From Thermomonas haemolytica (lineage in GTDB: Bacteria > Pseudomonadota > Gammaproteobacteria > Xanthomonadales > Xanthomonadaceae), in assembly GCF_004346265.1 (NCBI RefSeq), contig NZ_SMAP01000003.1:217636-281635 (forward strand): a stretch of DNA of 64,000 nt, written 5' to 3'. How positions within the stretch are numbered: the stretch's first letter is position 1; every line of letters begins with the position of its first letter. Of this stretch, positions 1 to 10,805 are shown piece after piece. The notes under the pieces are model-generated. The model was not told the DNA's origin. It worked only from the letters and a program-made list of their open reading frames with translations, and did no database searches. Both the position numbers and the translations under genes were made by a program.

Positions 1-217
1 TCCCGAGGCCCGTGCGCTGGGCGAGATCGTCCGGCAGCGGGTGCAGGCGGCGCGGCTGCTGGCCGATTGCGATGCGGACGCCGCACTGACCGTGAGCATC
101 GGCGCCGCGCAGCGCGATGCCGCGATGCACGACCTGATGGCGCTGGCGAGCGCGGCGGATGCGGCGATGTACCGGGCGAAGGCGGGCGGGCGCAACCGGG
201 TGTGCGGCCCGGCGTGA
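1..217 (+). CDS. GGDEF-domain protein, C-terminal end (partial)
   Basis: The window opens inside a reading frame (second base is codon position 1) that ends in TGA at 215-217. The last 71 residues read as the C-terminal third of a diguanylate cyclase GGDEF domain: a LTVSIGAA strand, then the helix ending DAAMYRAKAGGRNRV, which is the usual close of the fold. The GG(D/E)EF active-site loop and any sensory domain lie outside the window, so catalytic competence cannot be judged. If active it would make cyclic di-GMP. It is co-directional with prpB, 58 bases upstream of it, but a separate promoter-like element lies between them. Confidence 0.85.
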   Translation, partial: PEARALGEIVRQRVQAARLLADCDADAALTVSIGAAQRDAAMHDLMALASAADAAMYRAKAGGRNRVCGPA

Positions 218-248
218 GTGTGGCCCCGGGGCCGCGGCCGGCATCGGC

Positions 249-254
249 TAAAAT
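249..254 (+). promoter_or_regulatory. -10-like element upstream of prpB
   Basis: A TAAAAT hexamer stands 21 bases before the prpB ATG in an otherwise very GC-rich stretch. A GGAG ribosome-binding site (267-270) follows with a five-base spacer to the start codon. No convincing -35 hexamer is visible, as is common in high-GC genomes. The assignment is by position and base composition only. Confidence 0.4.
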
Positions 255-275
255 GGCTTTTTTGCCGGAGCCCGC

Positions 276-1160
276 ATGAACGCTTCCTCCGCCGGCGCCC
301 GTTTCCGCGCCGCACTCGCCGAAGAATCCCCGCTGCAGGTCATCGGCGCCATCAATGCCAACCATGCCCTGCTCGCCAAGCGCGCGGGCTACCGCGCCAT
401 CTACCTGTCCGGCGGTGGCGTCGCGGCCGGCTCGCTGGGCCTGCCCGACCTCGGCATCAACACGCTCGAGGACGTGCTGGTGGATACCCGCCGGATCACC
501 GATGTCTGCGACCTGCCGCTGCTGGTGGACATCGACACCGGCTTCGGCCCGAGTGCCTTCAACATCGCGCGCACGGTGAAGAGCCTGATCAAGGCCGGCG
601 CCGCCGCCTGCCATATCGAGGACCAGGTGGGCGCCAAGCGCTGCGGGCATCGCCCGGGCAAGGAGATCGTGCCGCAGGGCGAGATGGTCGACCGGGTGAA
701 GGCGGCGGCCGATGCCAAGACCGACGCCGGGTTCTTCCTGATCGCGCGCACCGATGCGATCCAGGTGGACGGCGTGGACGCGGCGATCGAGCGCGCCATT
801 GCCTGCGTCGAGGCGGGCGCCGACGGCATCTTCGCGGAAGCCGCTTACGATCTGGACACCTACCGCCGTTTCGTCGAAGCGGTGCGGGTGCCGGTGCTCG
901 CCAACATCACCGAGTTCGGCAAGACCCCGCTGTTTTCGCGCGAAGAGCTGGCCAGCGCCGGCGTGGCGATCCAGCTGTTCCCGCTGTCCGCCTTCCGCGC
1001 CGCGAACAAGGCCGCGGAGCGGGTCTATGAAGCGATCCGGCGTGACGGCCACCAGCGCAACGTGGTCGATGCGATGCAGACCCGCGAGGAGCTGTACGAC
1101 CGCATCGGCTACCACGCCTACGAGCAGCAGCTCGACGCGCTGTTCGCGGCGAAGAAGTAA
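276..1160 (+). CDS. prpB: 2-methylisocitrate lyase
   Basis: This enzyme splits 2-methylisocitrate into pyruvate and succinate, the last step of the methylcitrate cycle that disposes of propionyl-CoA. The 294-residue product matches the family's length. It carries the isocitrate-lyase superfamily signature KRCGHRPGK at residues 121-129, with the catalytic cysteine at 123, and the metal-binding DIDTGFG strand near residue 85. The ATG is preceded by GGAG at good spacing. prpC follows after 27 bases, so the two are almost certainly co-transcribed. No prpR regulator and no prpD or acnD dehydratase gene is present next to them, so the middle step of the cycle must be encoded elsewhere. Confidence 0.95.
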   Translation: MNASSAGARFRAALAEESPLQVIGAINANHALLAKRAGYRAIYLSGGGVAAGSLGLPDLGINTLEDVLVDTRRITDVCDLPLLVDIDTGFGPSAFNIARTVKSLIKAGAAACHIEDQVGAKRCGHRPGKEIVPQGEMVDRVKAAADAKTDAGFFLIARTDAIQVDGVDAAIERAIACVEAGADGIFAEAAYDLDTYRRFVEAVRVPVLANITEFGKTPLFSREELASAGVAIQLFPLSAFRAANKAAERVYEAIRRDGHQRNVVDAMQTREELYDRIGYHAYEQQLDALFAAKK

Positions 1161-1187
1161 CTACACGGAATTCCCAGGAGCACGACG

Positions 1188-2339
1188 ATGAGCGACACCG
1201 CCACCCCCGGCTTCAAGCCGAAGAAATCCGTCGCCCTCAGCGGCACCGCCGCCGGCAATACCGCGCTGTGCACGGTGGGCCGCAGCGGCAACGACCTGCA
1301 TTACCGCGGCTACGACATCCTCGATTTCGCGACCACCAGCGAGTTCGAGGAGATCGCGCACCTGCTGGTGCACGGCAAGCTGCCGAATCGCGCCGAGCTG
1401 GCTGCCTACAAGGCCAAGCTGAAGGCGCTGCGCGGCATCCCGGCCGCGGTCAAGGCGGCGCTGGAGGAGCTGCCGCCGTCGGCGCACCCGATGGACGTGA
1501 TGCGCACCGGCGTGTCGGTGCTGGGCTGCGTGGCGCCGGAGAAGGACGACCACAACCATCCGGGCGCGCGCGACATCGCCGACAAGCTGATGGCCTCGCT
1601 GGGCTCGATGCTGCTGTACTGGTACCACTACAGCCACAACGGCCGGGTGATCGACGTCGAGACCGACGACGATTCCATCGGTGGCCACTTCCTGCACCTG
1701 CTGCACGGCGCGTCGCCGCCGGCTTCGTGGGTGCGTGCGATGCATACCTCGCTGATCCTGTACGCCGAGCACGAGTTCAACGCGTCCACCTTCACTGCGC
1801 GCGTGATCGCGGGGACCGGCAGCGACATGCATTCCTGCATCGCCGGCGCGATCGGCGCGCTGCGCGGGCCCAAGCATGGCGGCGCCAACGAGGTCGCGTT
1901 CGAGGTGCAGAAGCGCTACGAGACGCCGGACGAGGCGGAGGCCGACATCCGCCGCCGGGTCGAAAACAAGGAGGTCATCATCGGCTTCGGGCATCCGGTC
2001 TATACCGTGTCCGACCCGCGCAACAAGGTGATCAAGGAAGTGGCGCGCCAGCTCTCGGCCGAGCAGGGCAACATGAAGATGTTCGACATCGCCGAGCGCC
2101 TGGAAGCGGTGATGTGGGACATCAAGAAGATGTTCCCGAACCTCGACTGGTTCAGCGCGGTCAGCTACCACATGATGGGCGTGCCCACCGCGATGTTCAC
2201 CCCGCTGTTCGTGATCGCGCGCACCAGCGGCTGGAGCGCCCACATCATCGAGCAGCGCATCGACGGCAAGATCATCCGCCCGTCCGCGAACTACATCGGG
2301 CCGGAAGACCGCGTCTTCGTGCCGATCGACCAGCGCTGA
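1188..2339 (+). CDS. prpC: 2-methylcitrate synthase
   Basis: This condenses propionyl-CoA with oxaloacetate to give 2-methylcitrate, the entry step of propionate catabolism. The 383-residue protein has the short type-II citrate-synthase layout. The active-site histidine lies in the segment [20 protein letters not shown], a second histidine is in GFGHPVYT, and the PrpC-type C-terminus reads SAHIIEQR followed by [11 protein letters not shown]. An AGGAG ribosome-binding site precedes the ATG. Side activity as a citrate synthase is usual for the family, but the pairing with prpB makes methylcitrate synthesis the main role. The channel-like gene downstream starts five bases after the stop. Confidence 0.94.
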   Translation: MSDTATPGFKPKKSVALSGTAAGNTALCTVGRSGNDLHYRGYDILDFATTSEFEEIAHLLVHGKLPNRAELAAYKAKLKALRGIPAAVKAALEELPPSAHPMDVMRTGVSVLGCVAPEKDDHNHPGARDIADKLMASLGSMLLYWYHYSHNGRVIDVETDDDSIGGHFLHLLHGASPPASWVRAMHTSLILYAEHEFNASTFTARVIAGTGSDMHSCIAGAIGALRGPKHGGANEVAFEVQKRYETPDEAEADIRRRVENKEVIIGFGHPVYTVSDPRNKVIKEVARQLSAEQGNMKMFDIAERLEAVMWDIKKMFPNLDWFSAVSYHMMGVPTAMFTPLFVIARTSGWSAHIIEQRIDGKIIRPSANYIGPEDRVFVPIDQR

Positions 2340-2344
2340 GCGCG

Positions 2345-2821
2345 ATGATCCCGGCGTCGCCAGCGGCTGGCCTGGGCGGATACGCGCTGGCCGCGCTAGT
2401 CGCGGCGCTGGTGACCGCGCTGGTGATCCTGATCCACTACCGCGGCCTGGAATGGCTGGCGCGCCGCTTCGGCGGCCGCCGCTACCGCCGCCACCGCTCG
2501 GCCATGCTGGCGATCATCTTCGCCCTGCTCGGCCTGCACGTGCTGGAGATCGCCTGCTACGGCGTCGCCTACTGGGGCATGGACCAACTGCCCGGGATCG
2601 GCCTGGCGCGCGGCGTGGCCGACATTTCCCTGTTCGACGGGATCTATCTCTCGGCCATGGCTTACAGCACGGTGAGCTTCGGCGACATCTCGCCGGACGG
2701 TGCGCTGCGGGTGATGGCCGGGATGGAGGCGATCGCCGGGCTGATGATGATCGCCTGGTCGGCCAGCTTCACCTACCTGGAGATGGCGCGGCTGTGGCAG
2801 GGGCGCGGCGACTCGGAATGA
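2345..2821 (+). CDS. small ion-channel-like membrane protein
   Basis: The 158-residue product has three hydrophobic segments (about residues 13-33, 51-73 and 127-147) and, just before the last, a pore-loop-like sequence YSTVSFGDISPDG (108-119). TVSFGD at 109-114 resembles the potassium-channel selectivity filter TVGYGD with Gly-Tyr replaced by Ser-Phe. It therefore looks like a member of the bacterial two-TM/ion-channel (Ion_trans_2-like) group with an atypical filter. Ion selectivity cannot be deduced. I chose the ATG five bases after the prpC stop; the same frame remains open upstream but overlaps prpC. Co-transcription with prpBC is likely from spacing alone; a functional link to propionate use is not evident. 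Confidence 0.7.
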   Translation: MIPASPAAGLGGYALAALVAALVTALVILIHYRGLEWLARRFGGRRYRRHRSAMLAIIFALLGLHVLEIACYGVAYWGMDQLPGIGLARGVADISLFDGIYLSAMAYSTVSFGDISPDGALRVMAGMEAIAGLMMIAWSASFTYLEMARLWQGRGDSE

Positions 2822-2843
2822 GCCTGCGCCCGCGCGCGCCGGT

Positions 2844-3302
2844 TCAACCGCGGCGCGGCTTCAGGCTCTGCACTTTGTAGAACGTGTGGTCGCCGATGGT
2901 GGCCACCTGCAGCGCGCTGCCCCAGGCCGGGTTGGCGATCGCATGCGCGGCGAAATGGCTGGCGCCCGGCACCACCAGCTTGCGCTGGTCGCGGGGCAAT
3001 GCCCAGTTGCGCTGGGAATCCAGCGCCACGCTGACCGCCTCGGTCCAGGCCTGGATGTTGGACAGCCGGGTCTGCGGCGACAGCAGGGTGGGCGCGAACT
3101 GCTTGCGCGCGGTCACCACCTGGCACAGGTTGTTGCCCCAGAGGCCGCTGTCGCGGCGGCGCAGGGCCACCTCGGCCACGGCCTGCTGGCCCAGCGCGGA
3201 CTGGTCGCGCGCTTCCAGATAGATGGTGGTGGAGAGGCAGAGCGAGTCTGCGGCCGGCTGCGGCAGCACGTGCGACAGCCAGAGTATCCACGCCAGTTTC
3301 AT
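2844..3302 (-). CDS. cell wall hydrolase, SleB family (Hydrolase_2)
   Basis: A 152-residue exported protein that starts with a hydrophobic N-terminus (MKLAWILWLSHVLPQPAADS) and continues with the SleB-type core: an early acid in TTIYLEARDQS, then GQQAVAEVALRR, and the later ASHFAAHAIANPAWGS region. The family contains N-acetylmuramyl hydrolases/amidases that act on peptidoglycan. In Gram-negatives these are usually periplasmic housekeeping or lysis-related enzymes. The start is set by an AAGGAG ribosome-binding site seven bases upstream; an in-frame upstream extension has no such site. It is convergent with the channel gene. A stand-alone domain without a LysM or SPOR module is unremarkable. 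The exact substrate is not shown by the sequence. Confidence 0.75.
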   Translation of the reverse strand: MKLAWILWLSHVLPQPAADSLCLSTTIYLEARDQSALGQQAVAEVALRRRDSGLWGNNLCQVVTARKQFAPTLLSPQTRLSNIQAWTEAVSVALDSQRNWALPRDQRKLVVPGASHFAAHAIANPAWGSALQVATIGDHTFYKVQSLKPRRG

Positions 3303-3599
3303 GTCGTACTCCTTGCTCCGTTGCGGCGCGGGGCGGGGCATCGGTGGAGCGGATGCCGCGCGGTCGCGTCATGGCGTACTGGGGAGGGCGGCTGCTCTAT
3401 GGCGGCCTTTGCCCGGGCGCGCGGCCCGCATCGGTCGGGATGGGCGGGCGGCGTGCCGGTTTACCTGATCAGAACGCGGGGGTGCGTCCGCTCAGGCCAA
3501 AAGTCGGCGCAAGGTAGGGGTCGATTCCATAACGTCAGCTGAACGAGTGGATTGAACCCCTTGATTTCCCGTGGATTTGTTCAGCATTCCGGCGCGGGT

Positions 3600-5708
<2,109 letters not shown>

Positions 5709-5826
5709 TAACCCGCTTTCGCCTGCCCATCGGGCCCGAAGCGGGTGGTGTGCGGACATAACCGATACACAGCAACACCAACACCTTTGCGTCGCAAGTT
5801 TCTTTACTGAATCAAGGAGCTGAAGC

Positions 5827-6915
5827 ATGAACAAGAAACTCCTCTGCGCTGCCCTGCTGGGTGGTCTGGGTCTGGCGCAGGCCGCGTCTGCCCAGGAGTT
5901 CGATGATCGCTGGTACGTGTCGGGTTCGACCGGCGTGAATTTCCAGGACAAGGATCGCGGCACCCAGGATGCGCTGTTCGGCACCCTCGGGTTCGGCAAG
6001 TTCCTGACCCCGCGGGTGTCGCTGGATACCGAGCTGAACTACCAGAACCCTGACAAGAACATCAATCCGAACTACCACTGGAGCCAGTACGGCATCTCGC
6101 TGGATGCGCGCTACCACTTCCGTGATGCGGGTGCCAAGATGTGGCCCTACCTGCGCGGTGGCCTGGGCTGGCAGCGCCACGAAGAGGAGTACAACGCGGC
6201 TCCGCTGCCGAGCCCTGGTCGCCACAAGGCCTCGAATCTGGCCGTGAACCTGGGCGCCGGCCTGCAGTTTGATTTCGGGCGCATGAACCTGCGCACGGAA
6301 GTCGGCACCCGCGTCGATTTCGACGATCAGCAGGCCCGCATCGGCAACCAGCAGAATCTGTTCACCGACGCGCTGCTGTCGATTGGCATGACCTACGCCC
6401 TCGGCCCGGATCCGGTTGCCCCGGTCGCTCCGGCCCCCGCTCCGGAGCCGGCGAAGACCTGCGCTGACATGGATGACGACGGCGACGGCGTCAACAACTG
6501 CAACGACAAGTGCCCGAACTCGCAGCCCGGCCAGACCATCGGTCCGGATGGTTGCCCGGTGCCGGTCTCGATCGACCTGAAGGGCGTCAACTTCGACTTC
6601 GACAAGGCCACCCTGCGTCCGGACGCCGTGGCGATCCTGAACGAGGCGGTCGAGATCCTGAAGCGCTATCCGGAGCTGAAGGTGGAAGTGGCCGGCCACA
6701 CCGACCAGTGCGGCAAGGAAGGCTACAACCAGAAGCTGTCCGAGCGTCGCGCCAAGACCGTGTACGACTACCTGACCAGCAACGGCGTGGACGCCTCGCG
6801 CCTGGCCGGCCCGGTTGGCTACGGCTTCAGCCGCCCGCTCGAGGACAAGGGCACGCACAAGCTGCCGACCTGCAAGAGCGAGATCAACCGCCGCACCGAG
6901 CTCAACAGCCAGTAA
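5827..6915 (+). CDS. OmpA-family outer membrane protein
   Basis: A 362-residue outer-membrane structural protein or porin of the OmpA/OprF type. It has a signal peptide (cleavage likely after LAQAASA, residue 22). An N-terminal beta-barrel follows to about residue 195, then a Pro/Ala hinge (PVAPVAPAPAPEP) and an acidic calcium-type repeat MDDDGDGVNNCNDKCPNSQPG with paired cysteines. The last 110 residues form an OmpA peptidoglycan-binding domain with the usual FDFDKATLRPD strand and the GHTDQCG and LSERRA motifs. An AAGGAG site stands before the ATG. An intrinsic terminator follows the stop at once, so the gene is monocistronic. It probably anchors the outer membrane to the cell wall. Confidence 0.92.
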   Translation: MNKKLLCAALLGGLGLAQAASAQEFDDRWYVSGSTGVNFQDKDRGTQDALFGTLGFGKFLTPRVSLDTELNYQNPDKNINPNYHWSQYGISLDARYHFRDAGAKMWPYLRGGLGWQRHEEEYNAAPLPSPGRHKASNLAVNLGAGLQFDFGRMNLRTEVGTRVDFDDQQARIGNQQNLFTDALLSIGMTYALGPDPVAPVAPAPAPEPAKTCADMDDDGDGVNNCNDKCPNSQPGQTIGPDGCPVPVSIDLKGVNFDFDKATLRPDAVAILNEAVEILKRYPELKVEVAGHTDQCGKEGYNQKLSERRAKTVYDYLTSNGVDASRLAGPVGYGFSRPLEDKGTHKLPTCKSEINRRTELNSQ

Positions 6916-6938
6916 TTTCGGCTGTCCGCTGCTCACGC

Positions 6939-6969
6939 GAAGCCCGGCCATTGGCCGGGCTTCGTTTTT
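6939..6969 (+). terminator. rho-independent terminator of the OmpA-family gene
   Basis: A perfect 11-bp stem (GAAGCCCGGCC paired with GGCCGGGCTTC) with a three-base loop, followed by GTTTTT. It begins 24 bases after the stop codon. Confidence 0.9.
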
Positions 6970-7073
6970 GGGCGGTGGCCGGTAAGGCTGGCGCGCCAGA
7001 CCGGGAATACGCGCATTGCCGGCACGTCGGCCTGCGGCCTACACTGTGCGCGGTCTTCCGGGGAGTATCCGCC

Positions 7074-7562
7074 ATGCCGTCGATTCGCGCCGTTCAAGTC
7101 CTGCCGCTGCTGTTCCTGCCGGCGATGGCGCATGCCGCGGGCGACGCCTGCCAGATGGAGCTGGCGGCTCCGACGCCCGTGCGCGTGGGCGTCCTGGCGC
7201 CGGTGGCGGCGGAGCTTACACCCGCGCTGACGCAGCTGGGCAGCGCCGACGGCGTGCTGGCGCAGTCGTTCGACGAAGCGCTGTCGGTGGACAACGTGCT
7301 GGCGCGCATCCGCATCGACGGGTGCCGCGCGATGCTGCGCAAGGCCGCGCCGGTGGTGGCGCAGGGCGCCCCCGATCCGGCGGCCTACACGCCCAAGACC
7401 GCGTTCGACAACACGCCCTGGCGCTTCAACATGACCCAAAACGGCAAGCGCATGACGGCCGATGAGTTCGATGCCTGGATGAAGGCACGCGGCGTGCGCG
7501 TGGTCGGTAAGAAGGAACCGGGCGCGGACGCCGCGCCTGCCGCGGCCGCGCCGGAGAAGTGA
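7074..7562 (+). CDS. exported protein of unknown function
   Basis: I do not recognise this 162-residue protein. It begins with a signal peptide (MPSIRAVQVLPLLFLPAMAHA), so the mature part is periplasmic or secreted. Two cysteines (in GDACQ and DGCRA) could form a disulfide. The middle reads as alternating helices. The C-terminal part has a compact motif (MTADEFDAWMKARGVRVV) before a disordered Ala/Pro-rich tail. It starts about 100 bases downstream of the OmpA terminator, and its stop overlaps the start of the pseudouridine synthase gene (GTGA), which implies translational coupling. That is the only clue to a role. The ATG was chosen because it gives a clean signal peptide; the frame is open further upstream. 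Confidence 0.6.
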   Translation: MPSIRAVQVLPLLFLPAMAHAAGDACQMELAAPTPVRVGVLAPVAAELTPALTQLGSADGVLAQSFDEALSVDNVLARIRIDGCRAMLRKAAPVVAQGAPDPAAYTPKTAFDNTPWRFNMTQNGKRMTADEFDAWMKARGVRVVGKKEPGADAAPAAAAPEK

Positions 7563-8338
7563 GCCGCTCCGTGCGCGGGCCGCGGCATGGCCTGGCGCGT
7601 GTGCTGTCCAAACGCGGGCTGTGCTCGCGCAGCGAAGCGGAACGGCTGGTGCGCGCAGGGCGGGTCCGGCTGGAGGGACGCGTGGTGCGCGATCCCGAAC
7701 ATCCCGTCGATGCCGTGGCAGCGCGCATCGCCATCGATGGCGCCGAGCCGGTCGCCGCGCTGCCGCGCTACCTGATGCTCAACAAGCCGCGCGGGCTGGT
7801 CACCACCGCGCGCGACGAGCGGGGCCGCGACACGGTCTATCGCTGCTTCGACGGTGCGGAGCTGGGCTGGATCGCCCCGGTCGGCCGGCTCGACAAGGCC
7901 AGCGAGGGGCTGCTGCTGTTCAGCAACGATCCGCAGTGGGCCGCGCGCATCACCGACCCGGCGACCGGGCCGGTCAAGACCTACCACGTGCAGGTGGACC
8001 GCATTCCCGATGCGGCGATCCTGGCCGCATTGCAGCGCGGGGCCGATGTCGATGGCGAGCATCTGCGTGCGGAATCGGCGCATCTGCTGCGCAGTGGCGA
8101 GAAGAACGCCTGGCTCGAAATCAGCCTCGATGAAGGCCGCAACCGCCACATCCGGCGCCTGCTGGCGGCATTCGACATCGGCGTGCTGCGGCTGGTGCGG
8201 GTGGCGATCGGGCCACTGGCCCTAGGTGAACTACCGAAGGGCCAGTGGCGCGAACTGCGCGCGGAGGAAATCGCCGCACTCGGCGGCAGCTGTGCCGTCA
8301 GGCGTTCAGCACGCCCAGTTCGCGGCCGATGCGGGTGA
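7559..8338 (+). CDS. RNA pseudouridine synthase, RsuA/RluB/RluE/RluF family
   Basis: It converts specific uridines of ribosomal RNA to pseudouridine. An N-terminal S4 RNA-binding domain (about residues 10-60, [23 protein letters not shown]) is followed by the synthase core. Core motifs are [12 protein letters not shown], the catalytic-aspartate segment [17 protein letters not shown], and a C-terminal basic strand [11 protein letters not shown]. At 259 residues it fits the small-subfamily range; which uridine it modifies cannot be told. The GTG start sits on the upstream gene's stop (GTGA overlap). The last 41 bases run into the convergent kbl gene, so the final basic residues ([13 protein letters not shown]) are encoded opposite the kbl C-terminus. 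Confidence 0.88.
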   Translation: MSRSVRGPRHGLARVLSKRGLCSRSEAERLVRAGRVRLEGRVVRDPEHPVDAVAARIAIDGAEPVAALPRYLMLNKPRGLVTTARDERGRDTVYRCFDGAELGWIAPVGRLDKASEGLLLFSNDPQWAARITDPATGPVKTYHVQVDRIPDAAILAALQRGADVDGEHLRAESAHLLRSGEKNAWLEISLDEGRNRHIRRLLAAFDIGVLRLVRVAIGPLALGELPKGQWRELRAEEIAALGGSCAVRRSARPVRGRCG

Positions 8339-9491
8339 AGGCGTCGATCGCGCGATCGAGGTGCTCGCGCGTGTGCGCCGCGGAAATCTGCGTGCGAATG
8401 CGCGCCTGGCCCTTCGGCACCACCGGGAAGAAGAACCCGATCGCGTAGATGCCTTCCTCCAGCAGGCGCGCGGCGAAGCGCTGCGCCAGCGGTGCGTCGT
8501 ACAGCATCACCGGGCAGATCGGGTGCACGCCCGGCTTGAGGTCGAAGCCGGCGGCGGCCATGCGCTCGCGGAAGTAGGCGGTGTTCTCGCGCAGGCGCTC
8601 GCGCAGCTCGCCGGCGGAGGCGAGCATTTGGAAGGCCTTGATGCCGGCGGCCACCACGTGCGGCGGCAGCGAGTTCGAGAACAGGTACGGGCGCGAGCGC
8701 TGGCGCAGCAGTTCGATCACCTCCTTCTTCGCGGTGGTGAAGCCGCCCAGCGCGCCGCCCATGGCCTTGCCGAGGGTGCCGGTGAAGATGTCGATTTTGT
8801 CCAGCACGCCCTTCACCTCGGCGCTGCCGCGGCCGGTGGCGCCCAGGAAGCCGGTGGCGTGGCATTCGTCGATGTGCACCAGGGCGCCGTACTTCGCGGC
8901 CAGCGCGGTGATCTCGTCCAGCGGCGCGATGAAGCCGTCCATCGAGAACACGCCGTCGGTGGTGATCATGATCGTGCGCGCGCCGTCGGCCCGGGCCTGC
9001 TTGAGCTGCGTCTCGAGGTCGGCCATGTCGCAGTTGGCGTAGCGGTAGCGGCGGGCTTTGCACAGGCGCACGCCGTCGATGATCGAGGCGTGGTTGAGCG
9101 CATCGGAGATGATCGCGTCGTTCTCATCGAGCAGCGGTTCGAACAGGCCGCCATTGGCGTCGAAGCAGGCGGCGTAGAGGATGGTGTCCTCGGTGCCGAA
9201 GAACTCGGCGATGGTCTGTTCCAGCTGCTTGTGCAGGTCCTGGGTGCCGCAGATGAAGCGCACGCTGGCCATGCCGAAGCCGCGGGTATCCAGCGCTTTC
9301 TTCGCCTCCGCGATGATGTCCGGGTGGTCGGCCAGGCCCAGATAGTTATTCGCACAGAAGTTCAGCACCGTACGCCCGTCGGCCAGCCGGATTTCGGCGG
9401 CCTGCGGGCTGGTGATGATGCGCTCGGACTTGAACAGGCCGGCGGCGCGGATTTCCTCGAGGGTGGCGGCGTAGCGTTGGGTCAGGGACAT
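8298..9491 (-). CDS. kbl: glycine C-acetyltransferase (2-amino-3-ketobutyrate CoA ligase)
   Basis: A PLP enzyme that splits 2-amino-3-ketobutyrate with CoA into glycine and acetyl-CoA, the second step of threonine breakdown. The 397-residue protein is nearly identical in length to E. coli Kbl. It shows the alpha-oxoamine synthase motifs, including [14 protein letters not shown], the HIDECHATG segment and the PLP-binding lysine 242 in GTLGKAMGG. It is transcribed after tdh, which makes the reactions' unstable intermediate. The order here is tdh then kbl, the reverse of E. coli, and a 116-bp palindromic repeat lies between them, ending 14 bases before the kbl ATG. Its ribosome-binding site is weak. 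The 3' end overlaps the convergent pseudouridine synthase gene. Confidence 0.95.
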   Translation of the reverse strand: MSLTQRYAATLEEIRAAGLFKSERIITSPQAAEIRLADGRTVLNFCANNYLGLADHPDIIAEAKKALDTRGFGMASVRFICGTQDLHKQLEQTIAEFFGTEDTILYAACFDANGGLFEPLLDENDAIISDALNHASIIDGVRLCKARRYRYANCDMADLETQLKQARADGARTIMITTDGVFSMDGFIAPLDEITALAAKYGALVHIDECHATGFLGATGRGSAEVKGVLDKIDIFTGTLGKAMGGALGGFTTAKKEVIELLRQRSRPYLFSNSLPPHVVAAGIKAFQMLASAGELRERLRENTAYFRERMAAAGFDLKPGVHPICPVMLYDAPLAQRFAARLLEEGIYAIGFFFPVVPKGQARIRTQISAAHTREHLDRAIDAFTRIGRELGVLNA

Positions 9492-9505
9492 GGGGGGTTC
9501 CGTGC

Positions 9506-9621
9506 GCATTGGGCGGCCGGGGCTGCCTGTGCCCGACACGCCGTGAATACATCCATGTAGGCTCATCGGCGGCATCCATGCCGCCGATGGTCGTGCACAG
9601 GCAGCCCCGGCCGCCCAATGC
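9506..9621 (-). repeat. 116-bp palindromic intergenic element with GTAG tetranucleotide
   Basis: A perfect 27-bp inverted repeat (9506-9532 against 9595-9621) encloses a 62-base centre. The centre holds a second near-perfect hairpin of 12 bp with a two-base loop (9564-9575 against 9578-9589) and a small 5-bp dyad TACAT/ATGTA. A GTAG tetranucleotide (9557-9560) lies three bases before the inner stem. This is the layout of REP elements that are moved by RAYT transposases (GTAG plus adjacent hairpin). It lies between tdh and kbl, so their mRNA would carry a very stable hairpin just before the kbl start. I infer that it is a dispersed repeat, but no second copy lies in this window. Confidence 0.75.
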
Positions 9622-9634
9622 ACGACCCGTCTCG

Positions 9635-10657
9635 TCAGTTCCAGCTCAGCACGATCTTGCCGGCCTTGCCTTGTTCCATCAGGTCGAAGCCCTTCTGGAA
9701 CTCCTCGATTGGCAGCTGGTGGGTCAGCACCTTGCCCAGCGGGAAGCCGGAGAGCACCAGCTGGGTCATCTTGTACCAGGTCTCGTACATCTTGCGGCCG
9801 TAGATGCCCTGCACGGTGAGGCCCTTGAAGATGATCTTGTCCCAGTCCACCCCGGCGCCCTTGGGCAGGATGCCGAGCAGGGCGATCTTGCCGCCGTGGT
9901 ACATGCAGTCGAGCATGTCGTTGAACGCGCGCGGGTTGCCGCTCATCTCCAGCCCCACGTCGAAGCCTTCCATGTGCAGGTCGGCCATGACGTCCTTCAG
10001 CGAGGTGTTGGCCACGTTCACCACCCGGGTCGCGCCCATGTCGGCGGCCAGCTTCAGGCGGTAGTCGTTGACGTCGGTGACGACCACGTTGCGCGCACCG
10101 ATGTGCTTGCAGATGCCGGCGGCGATGATGCCGATCGGGCCGGCGCCGGTGATCAGCACGTCCTCGCCGACCACGTCGAACTCCAGCGCGCAGTGCGCGG
10201 CGTTGCCGTAGGGGTCGAAGAACGCCGCCAGCTCGGACGGGATCTGGTCCGGGATCGGCCACAGGTTGCTGGCCGGCATCACCATGTATTCGGCGAACGC
10301 GCCGTTGCGGTTAACGCCGATGCCGACGGTGTTCGGGCACAGGTGCTGGCGGCCGGCGCGGCAGTTGCGGCAGTGGCCGCAGACGATGTGGCCTTCGGCC
10401 GAGACGCGCTGGCCGACCTCGTAGCCGGTGACGGCCGCGCCGAGGGCGGCGATGCGGCCGACAAACTCATGCCCGATCACCAGCCCGGGTTTGATGGTGC
10501 GCTGGCTCCACTCGTCCCACAGGTAGATGTGCAGGTCGGTGCCGCAGATCGCGGTCTTCTCCAGTTTGATCAGCACTTCGTTCGGGCCGGGCACCGGGAC
10601 CGGCACCTGTTCCATCCAGATGCCCTTGGCGGCTTCGCGCTTGACCAGCGCGCGCAT
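9635..10657 (-). CDS. tdh: L-threonine 3-dehydrogenase
   Basis: It oxidises L-threonine with NAD+ to 2-amino-3-ketobutyrate, which kbl then cleaves. The 340-residue medium-chain zinc dehydrogenase has the catalytic-zinc cysteine in TAICGTDLH, the GHEFVG histidine/glutamate, the structural-zinc cysteines in [15 protein letters not shown] and the nucleotide-binding [11 protein letters not shown] chose the start [15 protein letters not shown] because it aligns in length with E. coli Tdh; an in-frame ATG 18 bases upstream (MSQATT) is equally possible, and neither has a strong ribosome-binding site. It is first in the tdh-kbl unit and divergent from the S46 peptidase gene. Confidence 0.95.
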   Translation of the reverse strand: MRALVKREAAKGIWMEQVPVPVPGPNEVLIKLEKTAICGTDLHIYLWDEWSQRTIKPGLVIGHEFVGRIAALGAAVTGYEVGQRVSAEGHIVCGHCRNCRAGRQHLCPNTVGIGVNRNGAFAEYMVMPASNLWPIPDQIPSELAAFFDPYGNAAHCALEFDVVGEDVLITGAGPIGIIAAGICKHIGARNVVVTDVNDYRLKLAADMGATRVVNVANTSLKDVMADLHMEGFDVGLEMSGNPRAFNDMLDCMYHGGKIALLGILPKGAGVDWDKIIFKGLTVQGIYGRKMYETWYKMTQLVLSGFPLGKVLTHQLPIEEFQKGFDLMEQGKAGKIVLSWN

Positions 10658-10805
10658 GGTGGTGGCTTGCGACATGTGCGTGACCCGTGCGGAGGAAGCC
10701 GCCATTTTAGCGCCGTTCCCCGCGCCGCCCCGGCCTGACCATGGGCACGGTCCGGCGTCGGGCGGGGATGGTCTAATACGGGTTTGCCGTCCCGGAGAGC
10801 CACCC

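Noticed and set aside
3538-3585. A GCTGAAC/GTTCAGC inverted repeat downstream of fadH as a terminator
   Set aside because: The loop would be 34 bases and there is no T run on the fadH strand.
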